This document shows positions 27,807-39,230 of a DNA stretch of 64,000 nt, one piece after another. The stretch is from Serilophus lunatus. Taxonomy: Eukaryota > Chordata > Aves > Passeriformes > Eurylaimidae. Under the pieces are notes generated by a model. That model made no database searches. It saw only the letters and a list, made by a program, of their open reading frames with translations, and was not told the origin of the DNA. Position 1 is the first letter of the stretch; each line of letters begins with the position of its first letter. Made by a program: the position numbers and the translations under genes. The stretch is taken from contig VXBA01005863.1 of NCBI GenBank assembly GCA_013399895.1, forward strand, positions 124,001-188,000. The letters run 5' to 3'.

Positions 27807-28470
27807 GTAAGAACAAATCTCTTACTCTCCTTCTCTGTTCATCAAAAGGTGGTCTGTACATACTTTTTTCTAAGCAACTGATGGAATGAAAGAAGCGAAT
27901 ACGTGGAATAAGTGGAAAGAATAGGTAATGTTTATGAAACGGCTAAAAGACATAAGCTGTGAACTTACACTATGTTAGCTCCTTTATGATAAATGTAAGC
28001 TGATTTTTACCACTTTTCATGTTCACTATAAGTTTACATCTTAGTTTGGTTCATGACAACTTAGTCATGTGACCAAAGTTTCCGCTATCAAGAAGCATAG
28101 GCATAACTTTTATAAGTACTTTCAAGTGGAAAAATATTAACAAAAAATTATGAGATTTTCAAGTACCTTAAAGTGCATAAGAAACAGTAAATATTCAGTA
28201 GTTCATCTTTCCAACTTTAATGGACACAAAGATATAACATGTAGAAGGATCTCTCTTTCCTTTTGAACTCATATATAGCACACATAGATCCATTTAAAGA
28301 ATAAGCCAGTGGTAAACATTTAGGGGTTTATGTTGAAGCTGATGAAAAAACTGCTTAGCAGCACAACTTTTTTATGTAGCAAAGGAAACAGTTCCAATGT
28401 TCCCTTTTTGTGATACAGGGACTCAGTACCTGTAGTCACTGGTCTTGGCAATTTATTATGACAGAGAGCC

Positions 28471-29340
28471 TGTCTGGTGGGTTCACCTTGTCTTGTTGCC
28501 AGACACCTAGCCAGCCACTCTCTCACTCTCCTTCCTCATCAGAACAGGGAGAAAATAAGATGAGAAAGCTCACGGTCAAAAAGACAGGGAGATGACTCAT
28601 CATTTATGGTCATGAGTAAAACAGACTTATTTACTGCCAATTAATGGCAGCATAGAATGGAGAGAAACAGACACAAAAGCAAAGAGACCTTTCACCCCTA
28701 CCTCCCTTTCTTCCCAGGGTCAACTTCACTCCTGACTCTTCTACCTCCCCCAAGCACTGCAGGGAAATGAAGATTAGGGTTTGCGGACAGTGCGCAACAC
28801 TTTGCCCCTCCTTCTTCCTCATGCTCTTTCCCTTCTCCAGAATGGTTCTTTTCCAAGTGCTGCAGTCCCTCAGGATAAGATTGCTCCACATAGGCACTCC
28901 ATAGGCTGCAACTTCCTTCTGGCCATCACCTACTCCCGCATGGGATCCTCCACAGAAAACACCTGCTCCACCATGGTCTCCCCCACAGGCTGCAGGGCTG
29001 TATCTGCTCCAGAGCCTCTTTCCCTTCTCCTCTCTGACCTGAGTGTCTGCAGCATTGTTTCACTCACTTTCTTCTTCACTGTACCCTGCGGTGGGTCGAC
29101 TGGAGCTTGTTGGAACCGGGTGTGCCCTGTGAGAGGCAGTCCTGACTTTCCTCCCAGCAGCTGTCCCGCATCCCCTACTGCCAGCACCTGGGCACTGGCA
29201 GTACAGCGGGAAAAGCCACTCCCCTTCCTGACTGCCCTCTGAGAGGCAGAAAAACATTGCTCAGGGTTATACATGAGGCAGACTAACACCACGATGGTCA
29301 AGGAGCTACAGAGTAAAAAAAATGCAAAACCCACGTAGTT
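28471..29340 (-). mobile_element. Endogenous retrovirus LTR-type element (avian ERV), minus strand
   Basis: Read on the minus strand, this GC-richer block has the layout of a widespread avian ERV LTR family. It has repeated 'gga..cc.atgc.ggag' modules (the 'ggatcccatgcgggag' stretch at 28936-28955), purine-rich 'gggaagaaagggaggtaggg', a TAAATAAG poly(A)-signal region near 28630, 'catctccctgtctt', and an end in 'ggtgaacccaccagaca'. Its 3' edge is at 28471, where + strand 'tgtctggtgggttcacc' begins. The other edge, about 29340, is not resolved. A minus-strand frame of 134 codons (29334-28930) starts with a hydrophobic stretch, but it is not recognisable as an intact viral gene. No gag, pol or env domain is visible. 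Probably a solo or truncated LTR. Class III (ERVL-like) is my guess. Confidence 0.8.
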
Positions 29341-32300
29341 CTGAAAAATAAAAATGCTGTTACAAAGAAATGTGTCTGTTAACTGTGTCTAGTTGCAAAG
29401 CTGGTCAAATAATGTATCTATTACTGGTGATTATGTAAATGAACTTAATGTGTTTAATCTAACAACATTTTATAACCAGTAATTTCAGCAAATATTATTC
29501 TGAACAAGTTGGATTACACCAAAAACTCTTGAACCCCACAGATGTCCCTTAATCAATTGGAAATTTGAATAAATTAGTGTGGGATTAATTTTGCCTTCAG
29601 CCATCTCTAAGTAATTCAACTAAAATGCTTATGTGAGCTCTCCCTGTAATCCATAGAGAGTGTCGGTAGGGGCAGGAGACAGTTCATTCTACATATTTTA
29701 CAAATCTATTTCAAACTAGGATCAGTGCAAGCATTAGTTAAGTATTTAAATACCTGCACTTTTATGTGCTGCAATCTAGTTAGAACCAAAATTTTGTTGT
29801 CTGCTCAAAAGACTGAATGTTGTACACTTAATAGTTTGAATTTATTTGTTTACCTTAGTAATGTATTGGAGTATAAAGCCTTCATGTCAGAAAACAAATA
29901 AATTTTACTTGAGTTGGCCTTTGACTTGGCTGATATTATGATGAAATGGTCTGTAAGAAGTCAGAAGAAAAGGTGGGCTATTTTAAAAAGCACACCTTGT
30001 TTCTCTCAGATGTATATGTGAATAAATAGAAAAGCACATGGAGTTTCATCTTGAAATGAAGGAAGAACCTGGAATGCACTGTGCAGGTTCTTTTACGCTA
30101 TTCCTGGGTGTGATAAAATTAGGGAGAGGGCAGTGTTATGGTCACACTAAAATAGGAATCATCATCTATTCCTGTGTAGTCTTGGCCTTGCAGGTCCTGA
30201 TCTTGAAATTATGTGTGTCAGGTTTGCTGAGGGACAAATCTCAGTGTTCTCAGCAGACAGTGAGTTTCTGGACATGCCAATGATTTTAGCTTGCTAAAAT
30301 TTAAGTAGTATTTACCGATAACCCATCAGGCTGTGTTTAGTAGCCCTTTTTTCCACATCACCTGCATTACCTCTGTGCTAAAATTTCCACTATATAAAAA
30401 AAAATAACCAACTTAGTCACTTTGTGAGAGCTAGATTTTGGATGAAATACAGCAAAATCTTACAGTAACAGTATTTGATCGTTAAGGTACTACAGTAACT
30501 TGTATATTATCCTTAAATAAAATGAGCACTGCATATCAACAAGAGGAGAGTGCATGTTCTTTAGGCTAGAAATACGTCTATTCTGGGCCTTTCTCTTCCT
30601 GTCTCTGCTGGGAAGAAGGGCCAATTGTTTTCTTTATATCTCACTGAAGTGAAAGATTTTTCCATGGCATAAGTAGAGTCACATTTGCCCTAGAATCATG
30701 TTTCTATCGAGTGCTCTCATGCCATAAATAATTTAGCTTTGTGGGTTCCCACCCACTATAATGTAAGTGGTGGTTTCTTCCTTTGTAATTTTTTTCTCCC
30801 ACAAGAGCTTTCTAAATGCTAATTTGATTTATTCTTGAAAGATTTCCCTGCTTAAGTGGCTTATGAGCCCACATTTTTTCCCTAAGAGTGAACCAGCTGC
30901 ATTTAACTTATAGTGTGCCATTTGTTTCTATATGCAAGTGTAAAAAACCGTTTTTATTTACCGAAATGAAAAACGGAGAAATACGTGATGAAATTCTGGA
31001 TTACTTTACTTTTCTGGTCACTTTACTGGCCTTGGGAAATATGGGGACACATTTTCATATTTCCTTAAATAGATTGGACAATATCGGCCACCAAGGTAAG
31101 CACCTAACAACATAGGAAAGATACCTTTTATCTAAAAGGAAGAATAAAGAGAATGAGAAAATAATGTTCTTGTACTCAAAAATAAACACTGAAATCTTCT
31201 ACCTGTTTGTCTTTTCATATATAAACAGTACAAGAAAACCATGTATTTTATGGCCAAGTAATTTTTTTTCTAGCATGACATTATTTGTCCTTATTCATTG
31301 AATAGCTCAACAAAGTACGTGTTTTATCTGTATATTTAATGTATCTTTTTAAGGATTATTTTAACATAAAAGAGGTCTGTCTTTAAGACCTGGTCTATAT
31401 CCTGTTCTCACTTGTCTAAACTGAGGCTTCTGAAAACAAAGATTAAAAAATCTCTTAAACTCCTGTGGTCTGGAATGGATTAGTGAACAAACTACCTGCC
31501 TTATAAGGCAGATTGTCTAAACCAGACTTCCCTTCCTCCCTGGACAGCTACCAGAGTGCTTCCTATATGTTCTACTTCTTCACCTTTCAAAATGACAACA
31601 GCTTTCACTGGAAGTCGTTCTTTGACTTCTGTATGGGTGTTCTACCCTCTCCAGCATTATTATAAGGATTTTTCTGAGTCAGCTGGACATAGCACAGTTC
31701 CACTGAGGCATTCCACTGGTTAATATCCTGACAAAGTCAAGACGTCATTTGAGTGGTTGAAAATAGATTCCTACCTCATCAAAATCACTACATTAGACAT
31801 TGATATTTGACATAGTTAACCTTTAGGAAAACTAAATTTGTATGTGTTTGAGGTGTGCACATGCATGTTTGGTTTTAGCTTAATTATCTACTAGATAATG
31901 ACTCCCAAGAGGCATTGTCCAACAGATAATATTGGTATTTATTCATGTTAATAATATCTTTTTCATCAGAACTTTATTCTGTTCCTTAAATGACTAATTT
32001 ATTTTCCCAAATTTAAGGATATAAATATAAACCCTACATAAATATACATCTCTTTATGCATATATCTATATATGTGTATTTATAAGATGCTACTAGTAAA
32101 TGGTGATAAATTTTTATTGTGTTGTAGTTCCCAGGGTAGTTTCATTTGTCTAGACCAGTAGTATTTTCAAATATAGAAATTTCAAATCTATAGGAAATGT
32201 ATGAGAATGTGTAGGAATTTCAGATGCATAGGAAGCATATACTGCAAAAACCAGCCATAACATTTTATGGAAAGTGTTATAAAAGAGTGTTTCTGTCAGT

Positions 32301-34211
32301 TTTTGCAGATTTTTTTATCAATTAATATAGAGACAGCTTTATATTTGTTTACTTCAATATTTTGTGTCAGCAGTAGTCATTAAAGAAAACTAGTAGAAAT
32401 ACTTTAATTTTAGCTCTGTCTTTGCAGTGCTTCTTTAAAAAAATCATAAAACATCATTCCCAAGTACTCAGCAAAGTCCTTTCTTTGTTACATTTATCTT
32501 AGAAGTTGTCTGATCTTACAAAAATCGGACAACAGAGTCTTCTTGCAACTGTTAAAAAGAATGTCTAAATATCTTTGTGATTGCTTTCACGATGTTTCAA
32601 GATTTTTTTTTATGAGATTCATAGCACTTTTTTTTTTATTTAAATGAGCTATAACAAATATTAATGTGATGATACCAATGAAAAATTCTGGCCACACCAG
32701 AGTCAAGAGCCATAAGATCAGCTTTTCTCACGCTGTTTGAGGATTTGTTCCTTTTGGAACAGGCCAGTTCAGAAATCCCTGATCTGTGTGAAGACTTTGC
32801 TTTTACTCATTTAGAGCTTTGACCAAAGGTTTCTCATTGACTCTTAGTAAAACAAAATGAATGTTTTGGATTTCTCCCAGGAATACAGGGAGTGGTCTTA
32901 TCCTCAGGACTTACTCTTATCTGATATAGATTTATGGCTATAGAAAGCTCATTGCATAAATGCATATGCATTCCTGAAAATAGCTTAGTTTTCCAGTTTA
33001 TAATAACAGGACTTTTAATCTACATAGAAAACTGTAAAGTAACCAAGTGCTATGAGACTTCCATCTTTCCACCACATGTTGACACACCACTCAGAAATAT
33101 GAGGATGTATTATCATTAAAGCTGTAAAACATCTGCTTGCTGTCTGTCTCTGTAGATGCCAAACTGTGAAACTCTAAACGTTGTCAGGTTCTTCCTTCTT
33201 GCTTGACATGGCCAATGTTGCTACAAATAAGATTATCATCGCCATGGGTTCATTTACTGTGGTCTTAGGAAGGCCACAGTGGGAAACAAATAATGCAATA
33301 CATAAATTGTTGTTGTCAAAAGCTCATTCTTTTGCATGATATCATGCATATATGGAAATCATTTAGTATTCTGGAAGTAAGGAAATACATTGTACTGTTC
33401 TATGATATGGACAAAGATAAAGGGAACTTTATTGTCTTTTCTTACTACTTAATTATAAAGCTATAGTTTAACTTCCAGAATGGTATTTTCTCTTACACTG
33501 ATACTACAAAACATTTCAGTGGATTATAAGATGTCAGACTAGGATGTGGCCCCACCTAGCACTCATTCTATAACAGACTGTGCCTAGGGCCCACCTTGTG
33601 TCCTATCCTATGTGCATTGATATTTGTAGTCTATTTAGGGTCATAATGAATATTTCAATAATTTCTGTGAAAAAGTGGTTAGAACTGATAAATTTCAAAT
33701 GGAGGACTGTTTTTGAACAATATTTTATGACAAACAAAATCTGTCTGAACATTTTTGACCACTTCTGCCTCAGCACAACAAAGCTCACCTCTGACCTTCA
33801 GCTCAAAGGCTTCTTCATAACTGTTCTCAAAAAAATCCATGTGGATTTAGAGCATGGTGTTTATTGTTAGAATTCAAATGATGAAAAATATCAGTCACAA
33901 GTCTTATAAGGTGTTAAAATAATTTATAGTCTTTAGCTTCAAAATCCATACTTTGTTTCAGATTGCAACTTTTTACCATCTTACGCCAGTCCACCAAGTC
34001 TTGTTATGTTTTTTTTACTAGTTAATCATTATATTAAAATGACATATCATGTTCCCCTTTGTGTTTGGGATGCCACGAAAGAGTATTTTAGCTTCCCATC
34101 TTTTCTTTTGCTTCTGTTTTTCACAGAACTAGATATGTTGATATTACAAAGTATGGTTTTTCCAACATCTTTGCAAATCCCAAATTTATAATGTTTCAGA
34201 AGGAAAAAATT

Positions 34212-34302
34212 GCTGTTTGGTTCCTTGTTGTGTGGTTTTTGTTGTTGTGGTGGAGGGGTTTTTTTTTTGGTTGTTGTTGTTTTGTGGTTTGTTTTGGTTT
34301 TT
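34212..34302. repeat. TG/T-rich low-complexity tract
   Basis: About 90 bases consist almost only of T and G on the + strand, with GTT and GTGG repeats and a run of ten T. No transposon body is attached. It could be a decayed simple repeat or poly(T)-type tail. Confidence 0.85.
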
Positions 34303-35408
34303 AAAAAAGGTTTGACCTTATTCTAGCTTGACAGCAAATCCAGGGCCTGAATTTAATCTTTGCATTGTTGTCATCTGTAACAGCTCATATTAGGGATCTA
34401 TGATGTTGAGTAGGAGCAATTTCATATGGATTTTATTACATTCTTCAATTAGGTTAAATGACCTGAAATTATGCAGGCATTTTGCCACTGATCTATTATC
34501 CAGAAGTAAAAACAAAGATGGAGGGAGAGTACAAACAAGTAAAACTTAAGACTGACTTGAACAGAAAGCAGTTTGTTGTCAAGTGTATAACTACCAGTTG
34601 GTTTGTGGGCATGAAAAACACCTCTTTTGGTGTATGCAGTAGGATCTTTAAAGAAAAAGTAGCAGAAAATTGAGTTAATTTATTTATCTAATGTTAATAA
34701 ATTCTTTTTGCTAAACTCCCACCAGAGCACAAAAGCACTGTCATGTTTACTGCTGACAAATATTAGCTGTCCTTTGTGTCTACAACACTCCTATTCTTTT
34801 AGATGTAATCTGATGTGTCTTTGATCTTTGTAAATAGTACACTTCCAGCACAGGAGAGAGAATATTAAAATATTAATATTAATACAGAGAAAGTGTTTCT
34901 ATACATGTGTAAAATGATTTATAAAAAATTATTTAAGCAGGATGCAAATTATAATGCCCAACAGTTTTCTCTGAGGAGCCTTTTGTGGAATAAGAAAATA
35001 TGGCCTGGGAATGTGATGGCATATGGGTGTAGACTTAAGGAAAATAAGAGAATCCTACATTGAAATGCAAATTTTTGTTTAATTATTTAAAAAAAACAGT
35101 ACAATTCTAAATGTGAAAGCAGATACCACTCATATGGAGTGCAATTCTTATCCCAGTTTCACAGATCTCATCAAATGGTACTTTTATTATGACTTCCATA
35201 TGCCTGAATGATCATCCATAAATCCTAAAGCTTATCTTCCATTCAGTGGCAAGGCCCTTCACAAGCCCTTTCTCAATTTGTCCCTGACTTTTGTCTCCTA
35301 TCATATTGATCCATCCCCATTACCAATAATGTCTTCTTCAGTGCCCTGCTCTTCTCCCCTCTCTGCTTACCTTAGGCTTTTCAGCCTGAGCTTTTACATA
35401 TAAACATG

Positions 35409-35446
35409 TGGGTCCCTTCCAACTCAGCATATTCTGTGATTCTGTG
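35409..35446 (+). mobile_element. CR1 LINE, 3' tail only
   Basis: 'tgggtcccttccaactcagc' followed by two ATTCTGTG-type terminal units is the last roughly 40 bases of a CR1 element. The body is absent, so it is a severely 5'-truncated copy. It lies about 280 bases upstream of the larger CR1 at 35723 and ends in a different terminal repeat type. Confidence 0.85.
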
Positions 35447-35722
35447 TTACTGGCATTATGTTTGTACACTTAGATGAGAGTAACATCTAGATATCGAATT
35501 CCATACACTTTAAGCAGTACAAGACGCAATCATCACAAAATGGAATCTTAGATATCATTTGTATTTTGCTACTTTACAAACAAAATATATGGGCCAATTA
35601 ACTAGATAGGACATTTTTAGAATTATTGAATTAGATAGTGAATTATATGGTGAAAAAAAAGTTCTGTTTTTTGTATTTATAACTATGTTGGCTAGAAATT
35701 GGCTTGTAGGAAGTTAGCTTGT

Positions 35723-36560
35723 AGGAGGGCCCTGCAAAGGGATCTGGACAGACTGGAGAGATGGGCAGATTCCAATGGGATGAGATTCAACAAGTCCAAG
35801 TGCCAGATCTTACGCTTTGATTGCAACAACCCCATGCAGAGCTATAAGCTGGGGTTGGAGTGGCTGGAGAGTGGACAGACAGAGAGAGACTTGGGAGTGC
35901 TGGTGGATGGGAGACTTGACATGAGCCAGCAGTGTGCCTAGGCAGCCAAAGGCCAATGGCATCCTGGCCTGCATCAGGAATGGTGTGGCCAGCAGGGACT
36001 AGGGAAGTTATTCCTTCCCCTGTACTCGGCACTGGTTAAGCCTCACCTTGAGTACTGTGTCCAGTTCTGGGCTCCTCAGTACAAGAAAGATGTTGAGTTA
36101 TTGGAATGTGTTCAGAGAAGGGCAACCAGGATGGTGAAGGGGCTGGAGCACAAGCCCTATGAGGAGCAGCTGAGGGAGCTGGGATTGTTTCGTCTGGAGA
36201 AGAGGAGGCTCAGGGGTGACCTTATCGCTGTCTATAACTACCTGAAAGGAGGTTGTATTCAGGTGAGGGTTGGCATCTTCTCTCAGGCAACTGGGAACAG
36301 AACAAGAGGGTACAGTCTCAAGCTCCATCAGGGGAGGTTTAGACTTAATATTAGGAAGAAATTCTTCACACAAAGGGTGATTTGCCATTGGAATGGGCTT
36401 CCCAGGGAGGAGGTGGAGTCACTGACACTGGAGGTGTTCAAGAGTAGGTTGGGTGAGGCACTTGGTGCCATGTTTTAGATGATGGGTTAGATTATAGGTT
36501 GGAATTGATGATCTCTAAGGTCTCTTCCAACCTTGCTGGTACTGTGATGTGATACTGTGA
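35723..36560 (+). mobile_element. CR1 LINE, 3' portion with much of the ORF2 C-terminus preserved
   Basis: About 840 bp of CR1 in the sense orientation. The frame to 35941 reads [19 protein letters not shown] and [20 protein letters not shown], then a stop and frame changes. From about 36101 it reads [37 protein letters not shown] and ends ...EALGAMF at the TAG at 36476. These are hallmark motifs of the CR1 reverse-transcriptase C-terminus. The 3' UTR has 'gatgatctctaaggtctctt' and ends with a 'tactgtgatgtgatactg' type tail rather than the ATTCTATG type of the other copies. That points to another and probably younger subfamily, since the frame is less decayed. It ends 33 bases before exon 4. 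Confidence 0.96.
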
Positions 36561-36593
36561 AATAATAGCTACTATTTTTTTATTTCATTTTAG

Positions 36594-36826
36594 TTTTCTT
36601 GAGCACAGAATTTTAGAAATGGAAGAAAGGCACAAAGAGGAGCTGGCCACTTTGAAGGAGGAAAAAGAGAACCTACAAAGCTTAGTCACACGACAAAGCT
36701 ACGTAATCCAGGAACTAGAGAAGCAGTTAAACAAAGCAACAAGCAATAACAGTGTCCTACAGAAACAGCAGCTTGAATTGATGGATACAGTTCACACACT
36801 GATCACTCTCTGCTCTAAGGAAGGAG
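36594..36826 (+). CDS. ANGPT1: ANGPT1 exon 4 (coiled-coil end and linker start, human residues 192-269)
   Basis: This exon has 233 nt and starts with the last base of Ser192 and ends with the first base of Val270. The acceptor is 'ttcattttag' and the donor GGAG|gtaaga. It reads FLEHRILEMEERHKEELATL, EKENLQSLVTRQSYVIQELE, then NNSVLQKQQLELMDTVHTL and ends LCSKEG. The NNS sequon matches human Asn243, and the single Cys matches human Cys265, one of the coiled-coil/linker cysteines involved in oligomer formation. The heptad pattern runs to about the Cys. The donor lacks the upstream GT that in human is thought to allow skipping of the Gly269 codon. A CR1 element sits just upstream. Secure. Confidence 0.98.
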
Positions 36827-38339
36827 GTAAGAGAACATCATTAAAGAAGATTAGAAGATGTAGGAAATTTCTTCTGAAGTAGATATTGAAGTTTTGAAAG
36901 GACAGAACTTAATAAGCTTCTTCCAAGAAAGAAAAACCATTGTAGTTGAGGACAAAACAGCTGTTGAGAACCCACAAATCAAATGAAATTTAGACAGTGC
37001 TGAGGCTGACCTTTGTACTAACAGCCATATTTGAATTTTTGAATTTAATGTCATTGAGTTATTGTATCTTGACCATAGCTAGGCCATAATTCCATTGAAT
37101 TCACATTAGCAATATTGATGTGTTGCTCTGAGCATCTGTCTCTTTCTGGGGGGAATAATCCAACCAGCCATGGATGTTAACCTTGCAGATGCCTATACCT
37201 CATTTACTCTAGACTTTCTTTATAATCAATGGAGATAACAGGGAAAAAACAAACAAAATTAACTGAGAATTTTTTACATATATATGGGTTATAATATTGA
37301 TAATGTTTGATGCAGGCACTTATGGTTCTGTAGATAGACATCCAAAAGATGAATCTCTTCTCTTGAATGAGATTTTTATAATAAGGAATCATTTTCTTCC
37401 ATCTGCCTTGCTGTGTTTTGTTTGTTTCTTTGCATCAGGCACACTCCAAACTGTCAACTAAAATCTTAAAAGAAATCTCTATCACTCGATTTGTGATTTT
37501 TAGGATGCAGACATTCTTTGTTTGGAACACCAAGTGCACTGTGACATCTCAGCTACAGCTTATATGTTTGCATTATATGATTATTAATTTTTGTTTCCTG
37601 CAATCCTATTATATATTAATGACATTTCACAACATTTATTATGGATATATATCCATGTCCTTATAGAGTTTCTGGTGGTTGTTTCTGTCTGGAGACTCCA
37701 AAGTTCTGAGTGACCACTTCATGAACTCCTTTAAGACAGTGCACCTGGTTGTGTAATACTCTGTTTGTTTGGCTGCTTAAGTTCCTTATTGTGTTGTTTC
37801 TTTTCTTTGCTTGGCTTTTTTCTTTAAACTGAGGCACGATAATTTTCTGTAGTACATTCTGTTGTAAGCAGTACTAGTACTCGTTTTGTTACTCAAAACT
37901 CTGATATCAAAGCAAAAAAGATAGAAATAACATACTTTGTTTCAAAACAAAGGGTTGATGAAGACTAGGACAATTTTCCTCAAGTATGCCTTTCTTAGTA
38001 AACAGTTTTCTTATAGCAACAGAGACAGAAATTCATGTAGAATTTCAGTTTTCAATTGCCAAAGACACTGCAGAATATCTTGGGAAAGGAATTGCTTTCA
38101 CCAGAGTTGTTCAAGGACGACGAATGAATGGAGACCACTGTAAAGAATGGAAATGAAACACTGGGAAGAATTAATTAGTAATTATGAAAAACATAGCAAA
38201 GTCACACAGAAATGACAATATAAAAACCCTATGGAGAAAGGGTACAGGATAAATTGAGAGAGAAACTGTAGATGTGTGAGTTGTGATAATCATTCTGTGA
38301 GTGTGTGTGGTGGTTTTAAGCACTACAATATTAACTAGG

Positions 38340-38880
38340 GAGCACTTTTAATAATGACGAGAAGAATGACAGAATGTGACAACAGCGAAACACTTTATTT
38401 GTCTGGAGTTCAAAGGAAACACAAATTAAGGGAACCCCAGACTCAACACAAAAAAACCAAGCACCCAATAAAAACCACAAAAAAAGGAAAAAAAAAAAAA
38501 AAACAAAGAAAAAAAGAAATAAGGGAACTGCTTTCAAAGGCCAGTCAAACTGGCCACAGAGAAGCAGTTGGAAAGGAAGAGCCACTTCTTTTCCCTCTCT
38601 GGTGGTAGCTAATTCCCAGCTCTTGGAATCTCTGAAAAACACAACACAGTGAAAGGTTCTCCCCCAAACCCGGGATGTTGTTTGGGGAAGCTTTCAACCT
38701 GTAGTTGTGCTCGTGTGGCTCCAATGCCGATGGAGGTGGGCTGAGTCAAGCCACGGGGCCTGGGAGTAGGAGAAGGGGAGCCGTGCTGCTGCTCTCCAGC
38801 TTTGCAGGAAGCCAAAGAGAGTGAACTTCTCTTTCTTCAGGCTTTTAAGCTCTCCAAGTCCCCCGTGAGTCTCGTGGTCN
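38340..38880 (-). other. Unclassified minus-oriented unit with AATAAA signal next to the CpG island
   Basis: On the minus strand the sequence running away from the CpG island is moderately GC-rich, then A/T-poor-complexity (38441-38520 is A-rich on +), then reaches AATAAAGTGTTTCGC at 38399-38385. The AATAAA (38399-38394) followed by GT-rich sequence looks like a poly(A) signal. Two readings fit: the R region of an LTR, or the 3' end of a short antisense transcript starting in the island. Open minus-strand frames here (103 codons at 38642-38331, 68 codons at 38815-38609) have no recognisable domain. A repeat origin seems somewhat more likely. Confidence 0.35.
38394..38399 (-). promoter_or_regulatory. 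Candidate poly(A) signal AATAAA (minus strand)
   Basis: A hexamer AATAAA is followed on the minus strand by a GTGTTTCGCTGTTGTC stretch, which is GT-rich as expected of a downstream element. A lone hexamer is weak evidence. It gains some weight only from its place at the end of the unit that leads out of the CpG island. Confidence 0.3.
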
Positions 38881-38911
38881 NNNNNNNNNNNNNNNNNNNN
38901 NNNNNNNNNNN
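38880..38911. other. Assembly gap (32 N)
   Basis: A run of 32 unknown bases lies exactly at the edge of a very GC-rich stretch, which is where bird assemblies usually break. The true missing length may differ from 32. Confidence 1.
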
Positions 38912-39230
38912 GGGGCCACAGGAGCTGCCCGGGCCGCGACCGCGCCCCTCCCGCCGTGCGGGGGCTGCCCCCGGGGCTGCCGGCACCGTGGGCTTCTCGT
39001 TCGCTTTCCCTCGCGGCAGCGCGGGGCCGGCGCCGCCCTCAGGGCACTCCCGTGGTGGCGTGGGGCTGCCCCGCGCCGGGAGGGACCTGGTGCATCCCCG
39101 CTGCCACCCGCACGGCCGGGCCGGGGCTGCGCATTGAGCTCCCCCACCCACCGCCCGCAGGCGCCGCAGGTTGGGGGGGAAGCCCGCACCGACACCGCGG
39201 GCTCTCGGGAGCCGTGGTGAGTCAGAGAGG
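38912..39230. promoter_or_regulatory. CpG-rich island inside intron 4, candidate promoter
   Basis: About 320 bases with very high G+C and many CpG (such as 'ccgggccgcgaccgcgcccc' and 'gcggcagcgcggggccggcg') stand in an otherwise AT-rich intron. The island is open in several frames, but that is expected from its composition; no domain is seen. On the + strand it ends with a good donor-like site, CCGTG|gtgagt at 39216/39217, which overlaps a TGAGTCA (AP-1-type) motif. An alternative first exon or a noncoding transcript is possible. The alternatives are a GC-rich ERV regulatory region or a misassembled fragment, as a gap adjoins it. Confidence 0.5.

Larger units (their letters stand above)
27807..36593 (+). 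other. ANGPT1: ANGPT1 intron 3
   Basis: Donor gtaaga at 27807; acceptor 'tatttcattttag' ending at 36593. It contains an ERV LTR-type element on the minus strand (28471 to about 29340), a TG-rich tract (34212-34302), a CR1 tail (35409-35446) and a longer CR1 copy (35723-36560) near the 3' end. From about 29340 to 34200 I see only AT-rich DNA without recognisable features. Confidence 0.95.

Noticed and set aside
28781..29242. 153-codon + frame
   Set aside because: It lies antisense within the ERV LTR-type element and has no domain; composition explains the openness.
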